DNA from: Streptomyces sp. DH12
GTDB lineage: Bacteria; Actinomycetota; Actinomycetes; Streptomycetales; Streptomycetaceae
Length of the DNA: 64,000 nt
NCBI RefSeq assembly: GCF_020873895.1
Contig: NZ_JAHWGT010000001.1
Location: 62,001-126,000 of the forward strand
Direction of reading: 5' to 3'
Numbering within the stretch: the stretch's first letter is position 1; the number at the start of each line of letters is the position of its first letter. This document shows positions 1 through 9,292 of the stretch, piece after piece. The position numbers and the translations under genes are program-made. The notes below the pieces were generated by a model, which did not search any database, had not been told where the DNA came from, and saw only the letters and a list, made by a program, of their open reading frames with translations.

Positions 1-290
1 GCGATCGCGACGGCGACGAGCGACACGTCGTCCACGGCGACCGTCCAACGCGCCCCCTCGCCGTCCTGCCCCAGCACCAGCCCGTAGCCCTCGGCGTACG
101 GCTCGAGCCCCAGGGCGCGGCACGCCTGCGGGTAGTCGTCGCCGAGGACGCTCGGGAACTGCGCCGGGGTGAGCAGTACGGCGGTCAGCACGTACAGGGG
201 GTCGTCGGCGCCGTCCGCCGCAGCGGCGGCCCCCTCCGCGAGTCCCATCGAGGCGCGTGCGCCCGCGTCCTCGTCCGTCGTCCCGGCCAC
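1..290 (-). CDS. Hypothetical protein, 3' end cut off by window edge
   Basis: The reading frame runs off the left edge, so only about the first 96 codons are present. GTG at 290 is chosen as start because a GGAGG box lies 5 bases upstream; an in-frame ATG at 248 has no such box. The visible protein has an acidic, Ala-rich N-terminus and then PLYVLTAVLLTPAQFPSVLG, followed by a stretch rich in Gly, Leu and aromatic residues. No motif was recognised and no function is assigned. No neighbour in the window suggests a role. Confidence 0.55.
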   Translation of the reverse strand, partial: MAGTTDEDAGARASMGLAEGAAAAADGADDPLYVLTAVLLTPAQFPSVLGDDYPQACRALGLEPYAEGYGLVLGQDGEGARWTVAVDDVSLVAVAI

Positions 291-529
291 GGCGGCCTCC
301 GTCCTGCAGGTAGCGGCCCGGTAGCGATCCCGCGTCCCGTCGGGAGGGCCCGGTCGGCGCACCTTAACCAGTGAGTAACCCGGCCGTCGAGAGGCAGGGA
401 GCGAGACGTACGGCGCACGCCGCCGGCGCGGGAGCGGGACGGCGGGCGGCGGGCACGGCCGGGCGCGTGCGGGCGCGGACCGGCGTACCGGCGGGGCCCG
501 GGCGCCGCCGGGCACGGCCCGCGCGGGGC

Positions 530-892
530 TCAGGGTGCCGGCGTCGGCAGGCCGAGGAGGGTGCGGGTCACCGTCTCGGGCGACTCGTCCCGCTCCCGGG
601 CGAGGGCTATGACCGCGCGGCAGGCCAGCTCGCCGACTCCGAACGACAGGGCCTCGGGCGACACCCAGCCGCTCGCCTCGTCCATGGCCTCCTCGTCGTC
701 CTCGGCGCACGCCGCCACGTACACGGCGGCCGCCTCGAAGATGTTGTGCCGGCGCTTGCGCGTCGCACCCGTACCGCCGGTACCGCCGGACCCGCCCGTA
801 CCGTCCGACCCGCCCGTGCCGCCGGGCGCCGGCGCGCCCCGCCTCCCGGCCCGCGCGGCCGGCGGGAGGAGCGTACGCAGCCTGCTGAACAT
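530..892 (-). CDS. Hypothetical protein, 120 aa
   Basis: The start is placed at ATG 892 (MFSRLRTLLPPAARAG), with GGTGG a few bases upstream; an in-frame upstream ATG would only add an Arg/Pro-rich extension. Residues about 24 to 45 are a Gly/Thr/Ser linker. The C-terminal 75 residues look folded and helical (EAAAVYVAACAEDDEEAMDE). There is no signal peptide, membrane segment or recognised family. It is transcribed in the same direction as the methyltransferase upstream, with about 115 bases between them. Confidence 0.55.
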   Translation of the reverse strand: MFSRLRTLLPPAARAGRRGAPAPGGTGGSDGTGGSGGTGGTGATRKRRHNIFEAAAVYVAACAEDDEEAMDEASGWVSPEALSFGVGELACRAVIALARERDESPETVTRTLLGLPTPAP

Positions 893-1006
893 GGGGCCCA
901 CCTTTCCGCGCGGCGGCGCCGCCGTCGGCCGCGCCCGTCCGCGCACCTCCAACCTAAGCTCGCGGCCGCCGCCGCAGAAGAGGGCCGTGCGCCCGGTACG
1001 ACGAGG

Positions 1007-1606
1007 TCAGTCCGTCCGCTCGGCCAGCACCAGGAAGCGCGCGTCCACGTCGACGTAGCGGAGCGTCCGCCAGCCGGAAGCGGCGAGCAGGGGGCGCAGG
1101 TTCGGCTCCGCGCGCACGTCGTCCGGGGTGAGCGGCCGTCCGTGGCGCGCGGCCAGCGCGGCCCGGCCGACCGGGTGGAACAGCGCGAGCCGTCCGCCGG
1201 GCCGCACCGCCCGCGCCAGCTCCCGCAGGTCCTCGGCGGGCCGGGCCAGGTGCGAGACGAGACCGGCGCCGAACACCGCGTCCAGGGACCCGTCCCGAAG
1301 CGGAAGCCGGCCCACGTCCCCGAGGAGCAGCGCGGCGCTGCCGTCCCGGCCCGCCCGCACCGCCTCGCGCAGCATCGCGGACGTCAGGTCCAGGCCGAGT
1401 ACCGCACCCGAGGGCCCGACGGCCGCCCGCAGCGCCGGCAGTGCGCGACCGGTCCCGCAGCCGGCGTCCAGCACCGCGTCACCCGGGCGCAGGCCGAGGT
1501 CGGCGACCGCCTCCCCGTAGGCCGGGCCGTCGTCCGGGAAGCGGCGTTCCCAGTCGGCCGCCCGGGGGGTGAAGAACTCCTGCACCTGCCTGTGGTCGTC
1601 GTCCAT
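1007..1606 (-). CDS. Class I SAM-dependent methyltransferase
   Basis: The 199-residue protein carries the class I SAM-binding motif VLDAGCGTGRALPAL near residue 45, an acidic strand-2 end (LGLDLTSAML) and LLLGDVGRLPLRDGSLDAVF (motifs II and III), followed by the VRPGGRLALFHPVG motif. These fit the Methyltransf_11/25 group of small soluble enzymes. The substrate cannot be inferred. ATG 1606 is preferred to an upstream ATG at 1657 because homologues of this type begin near the MDDDHRQVQEFF segment. It is divergent from the conservon genes at 1871 and probably monocistronic. Confidence 0.8.
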   Translation of the reverse strand: MDDDHRQVQEFFTPRAADWERRFPDDGPAYGEAVADLGLRPGDAVLDAGCGTGRALPALRAAVGPSGAVLGLDLTSAMLREAVRAGRDGSAALLLGDVGRLPLRDGSLDAVFGAGLVSHLARPAEDLRELARAVRPGGRLALFHPVGRAALAARHGRPLTPDDVRAEPNLRPLLAASGWRTLRYVDVDARFLVLAERTD

Positions 1607-1870
1607 GCGCCCATGGTCCCGTACCGGTGGCGCAGCCGAATCCGTACCCCACACCACGGCCGCGTGGGGCGTTTCGCGTCTCTGTCCGAACGGATTCGGT
1701 CGTACGTGAGCGCGGGCCCGTCATGTTCCGTCAGCTTCGCTCCGTGCGCCGGGAGCGCGCCCCCGCCGCACTACGGTCACCGACCCAGGGAACCACCGGA
1801 TCCCGCCATGCGCCGGCGGCCGACCGGCGGCTGTCCCACCCACCCACCCACCGCGGCGACGGAGGCACGC

Positions 1871-2389
1871 GTGAGCGACCCCGAGAGACCGGCCGCCCGG
1901 CGTCGAGCCCCGGGCCGCCCCGTTCGGCCGCCGGGCCCCCCACGGCCGAACTGGACCGAGCCACCGCCGGGCGAGTCGCCGGCGGACCGCCCGCCGCCGC
2001 GGGGGGACCGCTGGTACGACACCGAGGCCGGCCCCCTCGTACGCCCGTACACACTCGCCGGCGCCGCCGGCGACCCGCCCGTCGGCACGTCGACGGCCGG
2101 CCTCGACCTGGTCGCCCTGGTGGCCGCCGTGGCCGAGCCGCCTACCGGCGGGGCCGGGGAACACCTGTTGGGCCCCCGGCACCGCACGCTCCTCGCCCTC
2201 TGCCGTGCCGGCTCCCGGTCCGTCGCCGACCTGGCCACCGGGGCGGGCCTGCCCGTCGGCGCCGTCCGGGTCCTCCTCGGCGACCTCGCCGGGGCGGGGC
2301 TCGTCACGGTCCACCGCCCCGCCCCGGTCGTGCGCCCACCCGACGGGCACACCCTGAGAGAAGTGATCGATGGCCTCCGCACGCTCTGA
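1871..2389 (+). CDS. DUF742 family protein (conservon CvnC-like)
   Basis: The 172-residue protein starts at GTG 1871 with GGAGG 6 bases upstream. The N-terminal 50 residues are Pro/Arg-rich and disordered. The rest has the DUF742 hallmarks: WYDTEAGPLVRPYTLAGA, LDLVALV, a helix-turn-helix-like core (SRSVADLATGAGLPVGAVRV) and LLGDLAGAGLVTVHRP. Conservon proteins form membrane-associated signalling complexes with a sensor kinase, a Roadblock protein and a small GTPase. Here it overlaps the GTPase gene by 20 bases, so translational coupling is likely. Its regulatory output cannot be predicted. Confidence 0.85.
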   Translation: MSDPERPAARRRAPGRPVRPPGPPRPNWTEPPPGESPADRPPPRGDRWYDTEAGPLVRPYTLAGAAGDPPVGTSTAGLDLVALVAAVAEPPTGGAGEHLLGPRHRTLLALCRAGSRSVADLATGAGLPVGAVRVLLGDLAGAGLVTVHRPAPVVRPPDGHTLREVIDGLRTL

Positions 2390-2954
2390 GCTCCTGCCCC
2401 TGAAGATCCTCGTCACCGGGGGCCTCGGCGCCGGCAAGACCACCCTCGTCGGCGCGGTCAGCGAGATCCGCCCGCTGCGGACCGAGGAACCGGCCGCCGC
2501 GAGGGGGCCCGGCGGCGTCGGAGCCGTGGGAGCGGGGGAGCGGAGGACCACGACGCTCGTCATGGACTTCGGCCGCATCACCCTCCGTTCCGGCCTGTCT
2601 CTCCACCTCTTCGGCACGCCGGGGCAGGACCGCGGCGCGTTCCTCTGGGACGAGCTGGCACGGGGCGCCCTGGGGGCCGTCGTCCTCGCCGACACGCGCC
2701 GCCTCCAGGACTGCTTCCCCGCCGTCGACCAGCTTGAGCGCCGGGGCGTCCCGTTCGTGGTCGCCGTCAACTGCTTCCCCGGTTCGCGGCCCCACGGCGC
2801 GCACGACGTCGCGGCGGCCCTCGACCTCGACCGCGGTACTCCGGTGGTGCTGTGCGACGCCCGCGACCGCGACTCGGGCAAGGAGGTGCTCGTCCGGCTG
2901 GTGGAGCACGCGGCCCGCGTCCACGCCGCCCGCCTCCTCGACGCCGTTCCGTGA
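2370..2954 (+). CDS. Conservon small GTPase (CvnD-like ATP/GTP-binding protein)
   Basis: The 194-residue protein has a P-loop (GGLGAGKTTLVG, residues 17 to 28), a switch II equivalent LFGTPGQDR and VVAVNCFPG in place of the NKxD base-recognition motif, all typical of the actinobacterial conservon GTPases. Between the P-loop and switch II is a Gly/Ala-rich insert (residues about 38 to 55). ATG 2370 lies inside the DUF742 gene. It probably acts as a nucleotide switch with the Roadblock protein encoded 100 bases downstream. No histidine kinase gene, the usual fourth partner, is adjacent. Confidence 0.87.
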   Translation: MASARSELLPLKILVTGGLGAGKTTLVGAVSEIRPLRTEEPAAARGPGGVGAVGAGERRTTTLVMDFGRITLRSGLSLHLFGTPGQDRGAFLWDELARGALGAVVLADTRRLQDCFPAVDQLERRGVPFVVAVNCFPGSRPHGAHDVAAALDLDRGTPVVLCDARDRDSGKEVLVRLVEHAARVHAARLLDAVP

Positions 2955-3053
2955 CCAGGTGGGCCGAAGGGTGCTTGCCGGGCCCTCCGGGGTGGGTAAG
3001 GCTTACGCGGGAACGGGGAAAAACGGGGACATGCGGAACGGGGAGGACCGGGC

Positions 3054-3461
3054 ATGGCGCTCGAGAAGGAACTCGACTGGCTCCTGGACGACTTGACCAA
3101 GCGCGTCGCGCACATACGGCACGCCCTGGTCCTGTCGAGCGACGGGCTCGTCACCGCCGTGAGCAGCGGGTTGGAACGGGAGGACGCCGAACACCTCGCC
3201 GCGGTCGCGTCGGGCCTGCACAGCCTCGCGCGCGGGGCCGGACACCACTTCCGGGTCGGCGGCGCCCGCCAGACCATGGTGGAGTTCGACGACGCGTTAC
3301 TCTTCGTGACGGCTGCGGGGGAGGGGAGCTGCCTCTGCGTGCTCAGCACGGCCGAGGCGGACGTCGGCCACGTCGCGTACGAGATGACCCTCATGGTGCA
3401 GCGCGTCGGCGAACACCTCTCCGTGGCCAGCCGCCGCCCGGGCGGCCGCGGCACGCTGTGA
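3054..3461 (+). CDS. Roadblock/LC7 domain protein (conservon CvnB-like)
   Basis: The 135-residue protein is a single Roadblock/LC7 domain. It shows the N-terminal helix ELDWLLDDLTKRVAHIRHAL, then VLSSDGLVTAVSSGL and a C-terminal VGHVAYEMTLMVQRVGEHL helix. Such proteins dimerise and act on small GTPases. ATG 3054 has GGGGAGGA upstream. In usual conservons this gene lies before the DUF742 gene; here it comes after the GTPase with a 99-base gap, so the order is C-D-B. A strong terminator follows at 3574. Confidence 0.88.
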   Translation: MALEKELDWLLDDLTKRVAHIRHALVLSSDGLVTAVSSGLEREDAEHLAAVASGLHSLARGAGHHFRVGGARQTMVEFDDALLFVTAAGEGSCLCVLSTAEADVGHVAYEMTLMVQRVGEHLSVASRRPGGRGTL

Positions 3462-3573
3462 CGGGCGGCCGCGGCCGCGGCTCGGCCGGCGGCTCCACGG
3501 CCTGACGCTCTGACGACCTGACGGCCTGTCGCTCCGACGGGCCGCCGCGGTACCGCCCGAGCACTCCTGACGA

Positions 3574-3604
3574 CCGCCCGCGAGCACCGTCCGCGGGCGG
3601 TTTT
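3574..3604 (+). terminator. Intrinsic terminator after the conservon genes
   Basis: Arms CCGCCCGCG (3574-3582) and CGCGGGCGG (3592-3600) pair perfectly over 9 bp around a 9-base loop and are followed directly by TTTT. The position 113 bases after the Roadblock stop fits the end of that transcript. Confidence 0.8.
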
Positions 3605-3977
3605 CCACAGGACCGGCGGAGCCGGCCGCACCCCGCTGATATCGTCACGCAGAGTGATCGACAGGCGGGGGGTGTGATGGAGGGCGACCAGGCGGTACGG
3701 ACAGGGGGAAGGCGAGACCGTCACCGGCCGGCGGGGGGCGGCCCCGGAGCCGGGACCGGGACGGGGCGAGAGTGCGGCGGCGGTCGGCAGGGGCCTCGTC
3801 GGCTCCATCGCCGCACCCGACGGGGACCGCCCCCAGGTGGCGTGGGAGGCTCCGGGAGCGGCTCGGCCGGCGGCGGTCGCGCGCCGGTGGAGCGGCCGGC
3901 GAGGAGCGCCGCTCCACCGGGGCCTGTCCTCCGGATGGCGCCGGGCGCCGCCGACCGACGGGACCCCCCGACACTCC
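3605..3977. other. Region without a convincing gene
   Basis: A plus-strand frame opening at ATG 3677 (or 3674) stays open but encodes an Arg/Gly/Pro-rich product with no recognisable fold, and its best GC3 phase changes part way along. It may be a decayed gene or chance open frame in high-GC DNA. No repeat or regulatory site was recognised apart from the terminator just upstream. Confidence 0.4.
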
Positions 3978-5024
3978 CTAGCCGCGGGCGCGCGGGACGA
4001 CCGACGACAGCACCGCCGGCAGCGGGTACCAGTCGGACGACACCACGCTGGCGTGGCGTCCGGACAGCAGGCCGACCCGGTCACGGGCCTGCTCCTCGGT
4101 CGGACGGACGCCGTCGATCGCCGGGGCCACGCTGTGCGCGTCCGTCATGACGACCAGGTAGTTCCGCCGCGCGTACCAGGAGGTGTCCACCGAACCGCTC
4201 GCGTACGCCGACGCGTCCCCGTCGAAGACGACGAACCACGGCCGCAGGGCGGCGTCCGCGTACCGCTCACGCGGGTCGCCGGACTGCGCCCGGTGCACGG
4301 CGGGGAAGGCCGCGGCCTCCCGCAGCCGCCCGGCCGCCGCCAGGTCGCGCAGGTGCGTGGCGTACTCGCGGTCGGTCCACAGGGAGTCGGCCGGATTGTC
4401 CTCCTCCACCGTGCCGGGGATCAGCTCGACGAGGAACCTGCCGGCCATCCGGTCGCGGGAGGGCCAGCCGTCGGCGCGGACGGCCGCGTCGAGGTCCGCG
4501 TGCCCGCGGACCAGATCGGCGGGCCGGAACAGGGCGTCGCCCAGCCGAGCGGTCAACAGCGCGTCCAGCGCGGCCGGGCCCCGGCCGAGGCGCCCCGCGA
4601 AACCGTCCTTCAACTCGATCTTCAGCAGCACGGGCCGGTGCCCCGGATGGGCGTCGTGCCAGGCGCGGATGTCGGCCAGGCAGCCGCCGAGGTCCTGGTT
4701 GCGGGCCTTGGTACGCAGCTCGCCGGCGTGTGCGACGTTCTCGCAGTTGTTGTCGTTACCGAGAGGATTGCTGTGCGACACCCTCCAGGACCGGCCCAAC
4801 GCGTTCGTCCACACGTCCAGCTCCAGCATCCCGGCACCCGAGTCGAGCGCGTCGGCGAAGTACCGGAACTTGCTCTTCTCATACGCGTTGTGCACCCCGA
4901 CCGAGGTCGACGCGCCGTACGACAGCTGCCCCGCGTCCACGGCCGACGCCGGGCCGGGGCCCGCGCCCAGTACCAACATCCCCGCCGCCGCAGCGGCCCC
5001 GGCGGTGCGCGCCAACGTCCCCAT
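3978..5024 (-). CDS. Secreted Ca2+-dependent phosphoinositide phospholipase C-like protein
   Basis: The 348-residue protein has a Sec signal peptide (residues 1 to about 28, ending GPASA) and a PI-PLC-like TIM-barrel. GVHNAYEK and WRVSHSNP supply the two conserved histidines; GAGMLELDVWTN and LLKIELKDGF supply acidic metal-binding positions. It resembles the Ca2+-dependent phosphoinositide-specific phospholipase C family of actinobacteria. It is predicted to act outside the cell on phospholipid head groups; the true substrate is unknown. ATG 5024 has AGGGGA upstream. It appears monocistronic and is divergent from the DNA ligase gene. Confidence 0.8.
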   Translation of the reverse strand: MGTLARTAGAAAAAGMLVLGAGPGPASAVDAGQLSYGASTSVGVHNAYEKSKFRYFADALDSGAGMLELDVWTNALGRSWRVSHSNPLGNDNNCENVAHAGELRTKARNQDLGGCLADIRAWHDAHPGHRPVLLKIELKDGFAGRLGRGPAALDALLTARLGDALFRPADLVRGHADLDAAVRADGWPSRDRMAGRFLVELIPGTVEEDNPADSLWTDREYATHLRDLAAAGRLREAAAFPAVHRAQSGDPRERYADAALRPWFVVFDGDASAYASGSVDTSWYARRNYLVVMTDAHSVAPAIDGVRPTEEQARDRVGLLSGRHASVVSSDWYPLPAVLSSVVPRARG

Positions 5025-5216
5025 GTCGTCCCCTGCTTCCTGATCGGACCGGTCGAAGTCCGCCGAAGAGTAGGGGAGTTCCGTGAAGGAAGGGAGACCT
5101 GTGACTTGACCCGCCGCCACGCGCCGGTGTCGCCGTGGCGACGGCCACCGGCCCGTGCCGTCCGCCGCACGTCCCGCCCGCGTGCGGCCGGCGGGCGGGG
5201 CGGGCACCATGGCGGC

Positions 5217-6764
5217 ATGCTGCTGGCCCGAATCGCCGACGTGTCCGACCAGGTGGCCGCCGCCTCGGCGCGCTCGCGGAAGATCGCCGTCCTGGCCGAC
5301 CTGTTCTCCGCGACCCCGCCCGCGGAGGCGCCGCTCGTCATCGCCTACCTCGCGGGCCGCCTGCCGCAGGGCCGTATCGGCGTCGGCTGGAGCACCCTCA
5401 GGGAGCCGGTCCCGGCCGCCGGGCACGCCACACTCACCGTCGCCGACGCCGATGCCGCGTTCACCGCGCTCGCCCGGCTCTCCGGCCCCGGGTCGCAGGG
5501 GGAGCGGCAGCGGCTCGTGCACGAGCTGATGGCCGCCGCCACCGCGCCGGAGCAGCGGTTCCTGCTCAGGCTCCTCACCGGTGAGGTGCGCCAGGGAGCG
5601 CTGGACGCCATCGCCCTCGAAGGGGTGGCCCGGGCCGCTCACGCCCCCGCCACCGACGTGCGCCGCGCCGTGATGCTGGAGGGGTCCCTGCCCCGTGTCG
5701 CCACGGCGCTCCTCGCCGAGGGCCCCACCGCGCTGGAGAGGTTCCGCCTCCGCGTGGGCACTCCGGTGCAGCCGATGCTCGCGCACACCGCGAAGGGCGT
5801 CGCCGACGCGCTGGCCGCCCTCGGCCCCTGCGCCGTCGAGGAGAAGCTCGACGGCATCCGCGTCCAGGTGCACCGCGACGGTGACGACGTGCGGATCTAC
5901 ACCCGTTCCCTCGACGAGATCACCGACCGCCTGCCGGAGGTCAGGCAGGCCGCCCGGGCCCTCGCCGGTGACGCACTCGTCCTGGACGGCGAGGTGATCG
6001 CCCTGGACGCGGACGGCCGGCCCGTCCCGTTCCAGGAGACCGCCTCACGCGTCGGGTCACGCCTCGACGTGGCGGCCGCGGCGGCCACCCGGCCCGTGTC
6101 GCCCGTCTTCTTCGACGTCCTCGCCGCCGACGGGGCCGTCCTCCTCGACCTGCCCGGCCGCGACCGGCACGCCGCGCTCGCCCGTCTCGTCCCCGAACCG
6201 ATGCGGGTGCGGCGCACCGTCGTCACCGATCCGGCCGACCCGGCGCAGCGCGCCGCCGCCGAGGCGTTCTTCACCGACACCCTGGCGCGCGGCCACGAAG
6301 GCGTCCTGGTCAAGGCGCTCGACGCGCCCTACAGCGCGGGCCGCCGCGGTCGGTCCTGGCTCAAGGTGAAACCGGTCCACACACTCGACCTGGTCGTCCT
6401 CGCCGCCGAGTGGGGACACGGCCGGCGCACCGGCCTGCTGTCCAACCTGCACCTCGGGGCCCGTGCCGCCGACGGCACGTTCGTCATGCTCGGCAAGACC
6501 TTCAAGGGCCTCACGGACGACATGCTGCGCCGACAGACCGACCGGCTGCGCGAACTGGCGATCGACGACGACGGGACGACCGTCCGCGTGCGCCCCGAGA
6601 TGGTCGTCGAGATCGCCTACGACGGCCTGCAGCGCTCCTCGCGCTACCCGGCCGGCGTCACCCTGCGCTTCGCCCGCGTCCTGCGCCACCGGCCCGACAA
6701 GCCCGCCGCGCAGGCCGACACCGTCGAGCAGGTCCTGGCCGGGCCTCAGTCCCCCGTGGTGTAG
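5217..6764 (+). CDS. ligB: ATP-dependent DNA ligase (actinobacterial LigB type)
   Basis: The 515-residue enzyme has an N-terminal DNA-binding domain (residues 1 to about 180), then the adenylation domain with nucleophile Lys210 in motif I (EEKLDGIRV), motif III (VLDGEVIAL), motif IV (GHEGVLVKALDAPYSAG) and motif V (SWLKVKP). A C-terminal OB domain closes with VRPEMVVEIAYDGLQ. It seals nicks using ATP and is an accessory ligase beside the NAD-dependent LigA. ATG 5217 begins the conserved MLLARIADVS. The 3' end overlaps the convergent membrane-protein gene by 19 bases. Confidence 0.93.
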   Translation: MLLARIADVSDQVAAASARSRKIAVLADLFSATPPAEAPLVIAYLAGRLPQGRIGVGWSTLREPVPAAGHATLTVADADAAFTALARLSGPGSQGERQRLVHELMAAATAPEQRFLLRLLTGEVRQGALDAIALEGVARAAHAPATDVRRAVMLEGSLPRVATALLAEGPTALERFRLRVGTPVQPMLAHTAKGVADALAALGPCAVEEKLDGIRVQVHRDGDDVRIYTRSLDEITDRLPEVRQAARALAGDALVLDGEVIALDADGRPVPFQETASRVGSRLDVAAAAATRPVSPVFFDVLAADGAVLLDLPGRDRHAALARLVPEPMRVRRTVVTDPADPAQRAAAEAFFTDTLARGHEGVLVKALDAPYSAGRRGRSWLKVKPVHTLDLVVLAAEWGHGRRTGLLSNLHLGARAADGTFVMLGKTFKGLTDDMLRRQTDRLRELAIDDDGTTVRVRPEMVVEIAYDGLQRSSRYPAGVTLRFARVLRHRPDKPAAQADTVEQVLAGPQSPVV

Positions 6765-7390
6765 CGGTGCCGCGCCCAGGTGGGCAGGACGAACCAGCAC
6801 AGCAGGTACCAGGCGGCCACGCCGGACACCAGCCACGGCACGAACGAGTCGTGCGTCGCCACCCGCAGCACCAGGAGCAGCGCCGACACCATCGTCAGCA
6901 GCAGGAGCACCAGCCCGGTGAAGGTCAGCCGTGACGCCCACACCACGGCGTGCGGCTTGATCCTGCGGCCGGAGACGATCCGGTGGAACGACACCGGCCC
7001 GATCAGCGCCCCGGTGGCCGCCGCGCCGAGGACCACCGTGGTGATGTAGATGGCGCGGTCGAGGCCGGGCAGGTCCGCGAAGCGCGGGGTGAAGACCACG
7101 GTCAGCAGGAAGCCGAACAGGATCTGCACACCGGTCTGCGCCACCCGTATCTCCTGGACGAGCTCGCCCCAGCGCCGGTCGGCCCGCTCTTCGGGGGTCT
7201 CGCGCCGCCCGTGCGGCGGGACGGCCTCCCGCCCGCCCCGCTTCCGCCCGTCCACCCGGTCCCGGCCGGCGGGCCCGCCCTGCCGGGGCGTCCCGGGCTT
7301 CCGTGTACCCGGGCCGCCCGGGCCGCCCGGCCCGTCCGCCCCCTCCGCCGTGTCCGCCCCGCCCGTGTCACCAAGCTCGCTGCCACGCAT
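6746..7390 (-). CDS. DUF6328-like integral membrane protein
   Basis: The 214-residue protein starts at ATG 7390 with GGAGG 6 bases upstream. Residues 1 to about 75 are a charged, Gly/Pro/Arg-rich cytoplasmic stretch, followed by RADRRWGELVQEIRVAQTG and four predicted membrane helices, the first around VQILFGFLLTVVF. The segment QEIRVAQTGVQILFGFLL is typical of the actinobacterial DUF6328 family. No function is known. Its end overlaps the end of the convergent DNA ligase gene. Confidence 0.75.
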   Translation of the reverse strand: MRGSELGDTGGADTAEGADGPGGPGGPGTRKPGTPRQGGPAGRDRVDGRKRGGREAVPPHGRRETPEERADRRWGELVQEIRVAQTGVQILFGFLLTVVFTPRFADLPGLDRAIYITTVVLGAAATGALIGPVSFHRIVSGRRIKPHAVVWASRLTFTGLVLLLLTMVSALLLVLRVATHDSFVPWLVSGVAAWYLLCWFVLPTWARHRYTTGD

Positions 7391-8096
7391 GCCGGCCTCC
7401 CGACGTTGGTCCGCCAGTCCCTTGGTAACGCTCCGGGCGCTCCGAATCCACCCCTGCCGCCCGAAAAGTTCCCCCGGCCGCCCGCGGTGCCTCGCGGTCT
7501 GGTTCGGGCTGGGCCGCCCCGGGTCCGGCCGCGCTACGGCACCGGGAGGACGCGCGCCGGGTGTCGCGCTGCCGGGACGTGACCGCGGGCCGGCCCGCGG
7601 CGATGCTCGTACGACCCGTCCGGGCCGCGCCCGGGCCGCCGCCACCCGCCGAAGGGAGCCCCGTCCCATGCGCCCGCCGGAGCCTCCCAGCGCCCCTCCG
7701 CCGCCGCCACCCGGCCGTCCGCGAGGTACCCGACCGCCCCCACCAGGCCGCAGCCGTCCTGCCCCACCTCAGCCGCCCCGCCCCCGGCCCCGACCGCTCC
7801 GCCCCGGCTCCGACCATCCCGCCCCGCCCTCGACCGTCCAGCGCCCGGCCCGGCTCCGGCCCCCGTCGAGCGTGCACGGTGCGGCGGGCACCGGTGGCGG
7901 CCGCGCGGGCCGGACGTCCGGCCCACGGCGTGGCGTGCCCGCGCGGTCGCGGGGCATCCGGATGTGCGGCGTGGTCCCGGTCCCGCCCGCCCGGTCCCGC
8001 CCGGAGCGGGCCGCGACGCCTCCCGTCCGCTCCCGGCCGGGCGGGCGTCCGCGCCGGAAAGCCGCCCGAGCCACCGCACCGAGAGGAACCGACCCC
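7391..8096. other. Long Pro/Arg-coding region, no confident gene
   Basis: About 700 bases separate two solid genes. One plus-strand frame (7561-8100) shows a strong preference for C/G at third positions around 7680-7850, but its product is Arg/Pro/Ala-rich without a fold, and the reverse frame in the same phase looks as plausible. A GAAGGGAG box at about 7653 precedes an ATG (7668) whose frame lacks GC3 bias. No call is made. Confidence 0.4.
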
Positions 8097-8762
8097 ATGA
8101 CCCGTGCCGCCGTGTTCGACGTCGACGGAACCCTGGCCGACACCAACCACCTGCACGTCACCACCTGGTGGGAGGCGTTCCGCCAGGCCGGCCACCAGGT
8201 GCCCATGCACGCCGTGCACCGTGCCGTGGGCCTGGGCTCCGAGGACCTGGTCGAGCACCTTCTCGACCCGGACCGGGACAGGAGCGGTGACGCCGCCGTC
8301 ACGGCCGCGCACACCGCCCTCTACGGCACGTACTCCGACCGGCTGCCCGCCTTCCGGGACGCCGGCCGCCTGCTCGGGGTGCTCGCGGAACGCGGCTGGA
8401 CGGTCGTCCTCGCCACTTCCGCCGGCGGGGCGGAGCTGGACGCGCTGCTGCGGGCCATCGACGCGGGGGACGCCATCAGCGCCGTCGCCAGCGCCGACGA
8501 CACGGAGGAGGGCAAGCCCGCCCCCGATCCCGTGCGGCACGCGCTGGGGCTGGCCGGGGCGGAGGCCGACAGGTCCGTCTTCGTCGGCGACACCGTCTGG
8601 GACATGAAGGCCGGCACCCGGGCGGGCGTCACCTGCGTGGGCGTGCTCTGCGGGGGCATCCCGCGCGCGGACCTGGTCGAGGCGGGCGCCACCGCGATCT
8701 ACGCGGACCCCGCCGAACTCCTCGCCCACCTGGACGAGAGCCCGTTCGGCGGGGCCTCGTGA
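8097..8762 (+). CDS. HAD-superfamily hydrolase
   Basis: The 221-residue protein has HAD motif I FDVDGTLADT at residues 7 to 16 (nucleophile Asp), motif II VVLATSAGG, motif III lysine in EEGKPAPDPV and motif IV FVGDTVWDMKAG. The helical cap inserted after motif I (residues about 18 to 85) gives subfamily I, phosphoglycolate phosphatase or beta-phosphoglucomutase-like. It is probably a small-molecule phosphatase of unknown substrate. ATG 8097 has GAGAGGA about 8 bases upstream. It converges on the small Rho_N-like gene. Confidence 0.88.
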   Translation: MTRAAVFDVDGTLADTNHLHVTTWWEAFRQAGHQVPMHAVHRAVGLGSEDLVEHLLDPDRDRSGDAAVTAAHTALYGTYSDRLPAFRDAGRLLGVLAERGWTVVLATSAGGAELDALLRAIDAGDAISAVASADDTEEGKPAPDPVRHALGLAGAEADRSVFVGDTVWDMKAGTRAGVTCVGVLCGGIPRADLVEAGATAIYADPAELLAHLDESPFGGAS

Positions 8763-8787
8763 CGCCGTCCGGCGGCCCGGCGCCGGG

Positions 8788-9111
<324 letters not shown>

Positions 9112-9292
9112 GGCCCTTCCTCTCCTCGGTGACCCCCGTCGACCTCACCCTGGTACCAGGCGGCCGGGGCCGCAAACACACGGCGGCCACCCGCGCGCGG
9201 CCCGGAAGTGGCAGCCCTGCGTCATCCGTGGCGGTATGGGGAAGACGGGTACTCGTCCCGCAGCACCCGACGGAAGGACGTGGTGAACGAAG

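Noticed and set aside
1721-4084. A 787-codon open frame on the minus strand
   Set aside because: It runs antisense to three well-supported conservon genes, is Arg/Pro/Ser-rich without motifs, and follows from the lack of stops in high-GC DNA.
3674-4150. Candidate plus-strand gene with an ATG after GTG
   Set aside because: Its product is Arg/Gly/Pro-rich, it runs into the PI-PLC gene on the other strand, and the best coding phase shifts along it.
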